From Fibrobacter sp. UWB2 (lineage in GTDB: Bacteria > Fibrobacterota > Fibrobacteria > Fibrobacterales > Fibrobacteraceae): 64,000 nt of DNA. Shown here piece after piece: positions 61,301-64,000 of the stretch (position 1 is its first letter; each line of letters begins with the position of its first letter). Both the position numbers and the translations under genes were made by a program. The notes below the pieces were generated by a model. It was given only the letters and a program-made list of their open reading frames with translations. It searched no databases and was not told the DNA's origin. The stretch is taken from positions 406,531 to 470,530 of the forward strand of contig NZ_MWQK01000004.1 in assembly GCF_002210425.1 (NCBI RefSeq), read 5' to 3'.

Positions 61301-61422
61301 CTAATTTCACCAATTCCCGGAGCCGCCATGCCAAAATCCGAAGAATTCGAATCACCGCAAGCGGATAAAACCAAACCAAAACTAATCCCAAATAACGCTA
61401 CACCAGAAAAGATTTTTTTCAT
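58342..61422 (-). CDS. CotH kinase-family lipoprotein with lamin-tail domain
   Basis: The ~1026-residue protein starts at ATG 61422 behind AAGGGA; a frame running 198 bp further upstream has no such site. It has a lipoprotein signal (LVLSACGDS), a Ser/Pro/Gly-rich linker, a lamin-tail domain (~residues 95-220; PVFFSEVSPTNANLKDNDGN ... WVEFYNSSDAPVNLNGYALTD), a beta region and a CotH domain (~490-880; FKAFSLRNFGNNSGDDYVRDRVG, YGIHDLRERNNEYYYETKYG, WKWFMYDTDFGFG). CotH kinases of spores phosphorylate coat proteins. Gly/Met-rich insertions (GMGMGFGMGGMGGG) occur twice. The end is a bacterial-repeat domain (ILVDGLALDKSSMTV). Secreted kinase role is inferred. Confidence 0.85.
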   Translation of the reverse strand: MKKIFSGVALFGISFGLVLSACGDSNSSDFGMAAPGIGEISSDSNDGQLGGWSSSSFAPGLSSAGIPGSSSAGVPGMSSPVAQSSSSALVPTSSAQVPPASSAATVIPHFEGNSPVFFSEVSPTNANLKDNDGNDPGWVEFYNSSDAPVNLNGYALTDDLSNPRRWVFGNATVPAKSFMIVFLSGKNYPDYVLPSDSLNMMSSDCSSESASGGMGGFNFGDFGGGMGNWGGGGWGGNMGGNTGAASSGNNVENLQGKSSLCFSENGSVQIGSVMKVAQGGDYSRVVVKTNNASSLSKVNQLVVRGFITKNHKIRVNFKEGDSLSNWSGKNLRGTGDLSSVFYVRLDDNAKDLKRNNVTATTFATETQGSESTTIQITSYIARNRGHEPHASFKVDKDGGALYFVNAEGALLDSVRFGAVPTTASWSRDGAGKWGFATPSPYGNTAGEVFAEQVQVAEVNIPPSGFYTSPVTATFPAGTRCEQGGAEPTSNSPVVQTTVTISATTVLRCRAYVGGSYPSEEIIRTYVFEKQPTLAALFVTTDPLSMFSPDSGLYMTGNNASMMDPKKGANFWSNRELPVYVEMFEPGKPQAPAFGVMGDYKISGQYSRAKEKKSFAVTLREEYGEKRLKYTLFPDYPELKKFKAFSLRNFGNNSGDDYVRDRVGTSMTEGLGVDYQRGRYVIVYYNGKYYGIHDLRERNNEYYYETKYGYDPNDIDLLATTSSGTDEASVGSSADYKSMLDWLQNNDLKSDANYKKIADQVDVDNYMNYMQAEMFLNNSDWPHNNMKKWRVASQKTKWKWFMYDTDFGFGVSYNTQTGNVFSYVTNASGTSGMGMGMGFGMGGMGGGQQQVTNGSISPHTILMIRLLSNEGFKNAFINRFSVLLSMNFSADRLLKRINDLQSQVEPEVARDQEFWGYNASSMSNALETIKSFAQTRQAKVREQMESYFTLSSPVEMTFTAQGSGTILVDGLALDKSSMTVSLYRDVPVTLTAQANSGSTFTGWSDGVTDMTRKVNPGEVTSVTAVFR

Positions 61423-61634
61423 GTCTGATCCCTTAGAATTGAGCGATACATTTTGAGCGCCACACCAATCCAATCCTTGAGTTAAGTATATATTTAGCCG
61501 CGTTGCAAAAGCCTCTTTTTTTAATTTCACGTTGTAAAAGGATTGAGCATTTGACAACACGCAAAAAAGCGGAACAAGGCGTTCCGTTTTACTATTTTTG
61601 TCGTGAAAAAATTTTAACAAAAGCAGGATTTTAC

Positions 61635-62984
61635 ATGAATTTCAGCGACTTCAGCAAGGCGAGCCAACAGTTCAATCAGTTCAGCCCCGAGATGAAAGAA
61701 CAAATGATGAAGATGGCAAAAGCCCGCGTAAAGGAAAAATTACTCAAGTGGTTTGCGACACCGACATTTGTGCTGCTCGGAATTATTCTCGGCGCAGTCA
61801 TCGGCGCGCTCACCGCATGCTTTGGAGACATCAGTGACAGGCTTTCCGCCATCCGCGATGCAAACCCATTGTACTTTATTCCCGCCCTCGCCATCGGCGG
61901 TGCAGCCATCGTATTCGCTTATAAGAAATGGGGACGCTGGACGGAACGCGGCATGGACCAAGTCTTCGCCGTAGGCCTCAACAAAGAGAGCGACTTTCCG
62001 CTCGTCTCTATCCCGATGGCCGCTGTGAGCACTTGGCTGACGCAACTCTTCGGCGGAAGCGCAGGTCGTGAAGGGGCTGCTATGCAAATCGGCTCCGCAC
62101 TTTCGTACAACATAAGCAAGAAGTTGCCATTTGAAAACGCAGCGCATGTTATGCTCGTGACCGGGCTTGCCGCAGGCTTCGCAGGAATTTTCCAAGCCCC
62201 GATGGCAGCCACAGCATTCGCATTGGAAGTTCTGCTCGTCGGCCACTTGGAACTTGGCGCATTGCTCCCCGCCGCCGCAGCCGCATTTACCGCCTGCAAA
62301 GTTTCGAGCATGCTCGGATTCCACAAGTTCAGCGTGGACTTGAGTTCGCTTCTCGATGCGAGTGGATTCTCGGCAAGCATTTTCACGAACGAAGGCGCAC
62401 TTGACGGCAAGTTCCTTGTGAAGCTTGCGCTGATGGGCGTGCTCTTCGGAGTTGTCGGTGGCGGTTTTGCAAAGCTCCTCGGACTCTCGCAAAACTTTTT
62501 TGCTAAGAAGTTCCCGAACAACATCAAGCGAATCGCCATTATGGGCGTTGGAACAAGCGCTTTGCTGCTCGTATTTTTTCAAGGTCGTTATGCCGGACTT
62601 GGAACAAACTTGTTGGATTTGAGTTTTGGGGTTAATGCCGCCGGGATTGCCGGATATGACTGGATTCTGAAATTTGCACTCACAATCCTCACGCTCTCCG
62701 CCGGATTCATCGGCGGTGCCGTCACCCCGCTTTTCGCCATCGGTGCTTCCTTCGGAATTTTCATCGCAAGCATATTCGGAATGCCTGTTGCCCTTGCCGC
62801 AGCCCTCGGCTTTGCAGCAGTCTTTGCAAGCGCTAGCAACACGCTCTGGGCTCCCATCCTCATCGCCGGCGAAATCTTCGGATTCAATTGCCTCCCCGCA
62901 TTCTTCATCGTCTGCACGGTCGCCTACATCTGCAACGGCGGACAATCGATTTACAAGCAAAAAAAGATTAGGATAAAGATTTAA
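61635..62984 (+). CDS. CLC-family anion channel/transporter, GREG type
   Basis: The 449-residue protein fits the CLC fold with ~10 helices: VLLGIILGAVIGALTACFGD, GGSAGREGAAMQIGSAL (the GREG filter region, with GA where GREGP is usual) and the C-terminal AALGFAAVFASASNTLWAPI. Loss of Pro in GREGP and an unusual first filter loop resemble the fluoride-exporting CLC-F branch, but that is only a suggestion; no fluoride riboswitch was found upstream. ATG 61635 follows GCAGGA. The 132-bp extension of the frame upstream is rejected because it contains no signal and overlaps a hairpin. Confidence 0.83.
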   Translation: MNFSDFSKASQQFNQFSPEMKEQMMKMAKARVKEKLLKWFATPTFVLLGIILGAVIGALTACFGDISDRLSAIRDANPLYFIPALAIGGAAIVFAYKKWGRWTERGMDQVFAVGLNKESDFPLVSIPMAAVSTWLTQLFGGSAGREGAAMQIGSALSYNISKKLPFENAAHVMLVTGLAAGFAGIFQAPMAATAFALEVLLVGHLELGALLPAAAAAFTACKVSSMLGFHKFSVDLSSLLDASGFSASIFTNEGALDGKFLVKLALMGVLFGVVGGGFAKLLGLSQNFFAKKFPNNIKRIAIMGVGTSALLLVFFQGRYAGLGTNLLDLSFGVNAAGIAGYDWILKFALTILTLSAGFIGGAVTPLFAIGASFGIFIASIFGMPVALAAALGFAAVFASASNTLWAPILIAGEIFGFNCLPAFFIVCTVAYICNGGQSIYKQKKIRIKI

Positions 62985-63007
62985 AAAGCGAAGTCTTTTC
63001 ATTACAA

Positions 63008-63037
63008 AAAGTCGTCCGAACAGCGGGCGACTTTTTT
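63008..63037. terminator. Bidirectional intrinsic terminator
   Basis: AGTCGTCCG and CGGGCGACT form a 9-bp stem (one T-G pair) around AACAG, with A- and T-runs on either side. It serves the CLC gene and the convergent ORF6N gene. Confidence 0.9.
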
Positions 63038-63070
63038 GCTTATCAAATCCGATTAAGCATTCTTCACAAC

Positions 63071-63114
63071 TGTGTACTTTTCTATGTACTTTTCTGTGAA
63101 CTTTTCTGTGTACT
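63071..63114. repeat. 12-bp tandem repeat at the 3' end of the ORF6N gene
   Basis: The unit TGTGTACTTTTC recurs about 3.7 times (63071, 63083, 63095, 63107) with single-base changes. Three copies encode the STQKSSQKST end of the protein, and one change creates the stop codon. Copy number or base changes would alter the C-terminus. Confidence 0.85.
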
Positions 63115-64000
63115 AGCATTAAAATTGGCATTTTCATCAATTAAAGTTCTTTTATCGAGCGAAGAAGTTTTCGTGTTTTTGGCAGTCTCCTTTAGCATAG
63201 CAATGATGTTGTGATACGCATCCGTGTATTCAATTTGCATAATCGTAGTGATTTTATTGCCAGCATCTTTACTCGATGCCCCGCAGTGAAATAATTTCTC
63301 GCTTTTTAATCCATAATCCAAGAAAATATAGCGGTCGTGAAATTTTCCGTTCGTTTCATACACATTTAACGAGATGTCGGGGCGTGCCTTTAAGAAATCC
63401 TTCTGCATCCGTTCCGTTAGCGTTTCAAAACCGCATTCATCACTATAAATCGTTACAGCGACGCCCTTGGCTATTTCACGCAACAAGTCCAGAGTTTTCA
63501 CGCCAATATAATCATCGACAATCGTAATTGACTTTTTTGCCAAGCCATAAATCTGCATATAGGCGACATCCGCTTCCAGCTTACGCCCGTTCAAAATCAA
63601 GAAATGTTTGAAAGTGCTTGGATCAATGAAATTTTCCATAACTTTTTGAAGGTCCGACTTCATCACTGAAACATCTTCACGCGTCTCGGCAAGACCGTCA
63701 CGAATTTCAGCAATATCCTTCGTATTCTGAACAGTATGTGAAGCAATTTGAGCTATACCATCAGTACCCAGCAAACTTCGATTTTCAGCAACAATGTAGT
63801 CCTTCATCTGCTTAAAAAGGCGGATAAGAGCCTTGCTTTGAGCCGTAGCACGCTCGCCCTTGAGAACCGTCATGAGCATGTAGATGCCCTGCTCGGTAAA
63901 TGCATAAGGTGCATACCTAACACCGCCCCAACTTGAGGTGCAATTTGGAGATGCGGACAATAATTTAGACAGGTTGTTTGTCCAAATATAGTTTCCGGTA
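63082..64000 (-). CDS. ORF6N-domain protein with PLD-like C-terminal domain (5' end outside window)
   Basis: The frame is open to base 64000 on the minus strand, so the N-terminus is off the edge. The visible part starts with the end of an ORF6N domain (CTSSWGGVRYAPYAFTEQGIYML), followed by helices of a coiled coil (AEIRDGLAETREDVSVMKSDLQ) and a C-terminal domain (~residues 150-270) with KFHDRYIFLDYG and FHCGASSKDAGNKI. That pair resembles a half-site of phospholipase D-type nucleases (HxK-like motif followed by GSxx). ORF6N domains occur in phages and mobile elements. The C-terminus ends in the 12-bp repeat. A defence or phage-related role is inferred. Confidence 0.7.
   Translation of the reverse strand, partial: TGNYIWTNNLSKLLSASPNCTSSWGGVRYAPYAFTEQGIYMLMTVLKGERATAQSKALIRLFKQMKDYIVAENRSLLGTDGIAQIASHTVQNTKDIAEIRDGLAETREDVSVMKSDLQKVMENFIDPSTFKHFLILNGRKLEADVAYMQIYGLAKKSITIVDDYIGVKTLDLLREIAKGVAVTIYSDECGFETLTERMQKDFLKARPDISLNVYETNGKFHDRYIFLDYGLKSEKLFHCGASSKDAGNKITTIMQIEYTDAYHNIIAMLKETAKNTKTSSLDKRTLIDENANFNASTQKSSQKST

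Noticed and set aside
61423..61634. Fluoride riboswitch before the CLC gene
   Set aside because: I found no match to the conserved fluoride-aptamer blocks; only a simple hairpin with a short T-run is visible.

Overview
The window looks like a chromosomal piece of a Fibrobacter-type bacterium (phylum Fibrobacterota). The pointers are a TIGR02147-family gene paired with a LamG lipoprotein gene, secreted proteins with Ser-rich linkers and basic or type-IX-like C-terminal tails, mirror-biased codon use that opens long antisense ORFs, and promoters whose -10 is usually TATATT. An oxygen-independent class III ribonucleotide reductase fits an anaerobe. The taxonomic call is inference from these traits, not from a search. 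No rRNA, CRISPR array or complete insertion sequence was seen.

Layout. Bases 1-7676 (+) carry the end of a Ppx/GppA phosphatase, an RluB-type pseudouridine synthase, a PPP-family phosphatase, nadA, an outer-membrane-like protein, a CstA-family transporter and recD2. Bases 7760-11687 (-) hold a LamG lipoprotein, its TIGR02147 partner and a secreted SGNH esterase, with a candidate structured small RNA (about 10511-10635, +) between them. A DUF4143 ATPase gene (11929-13206, +) is preceded by five copies of a repeat with an exact 23-bp period. Bases 13281-16340 (-) form nrdD, a 48-residue glycyl-radical peptide and nrdG, so the radical domain is a separate polypeptide. After a KefF/YwrO-like oxidoreductase and two SIMPL-domain genes comes a (-) run of lptF, lptG, diguanylate cyclase and sodium:solute symporter. 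Bases 25407-30191 (+) hold a BamD-like lipoprotein, a barrel-like protein, a PHP-domain protein and a rhomboid protease with a sigma-54-type promoter.

Bases 30200-44378 contain a small lipoprotein, a TPR protein, tRNA-Thr(CGT) with a textbook promoter and terminator, a bacterial XPB helicase, two large secreted repeat proteins, ettA, and an exported flavodoxin with a small DUF4405-like membrane protein. An acetyltransferase follows. Bases 45196-52721 read as a defence island, AT-rich for its first two thirds: a tripartite hipB-hipS-hipT toxin-antitoxin operon with paired operators, a probable HhH-GPD glycosylase-like protein, mcrB-mcrC, then recQ. Bases 52775-56095 (-) are bamA-skp, where bamA seems to start at CTG or ATT. 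The end holds paaK with an ACT-domain gene, a CotH/lamin-tail lipoprotein, a CLC-type channel with a GREG motif, and an ORF6N protein fused to a PLD-like domain that runs off the right edge.

Joint functions: envelope biogenesis is spread over bamA-skp, a BamD-like protein and lptFG; anaerobic nucleotide metabolism sits in the nrd operon; genome maintenance and defence are served by recD2, XPB, recQ, mcrBC, hipBST and the glycosylase-like gene. The most promising novelty candidates are the glycosylase-McrBC-HipBST island, the 23-bp repeat array, the candidate RNA, and the sigma-54 promoter of the rhomboid gene.
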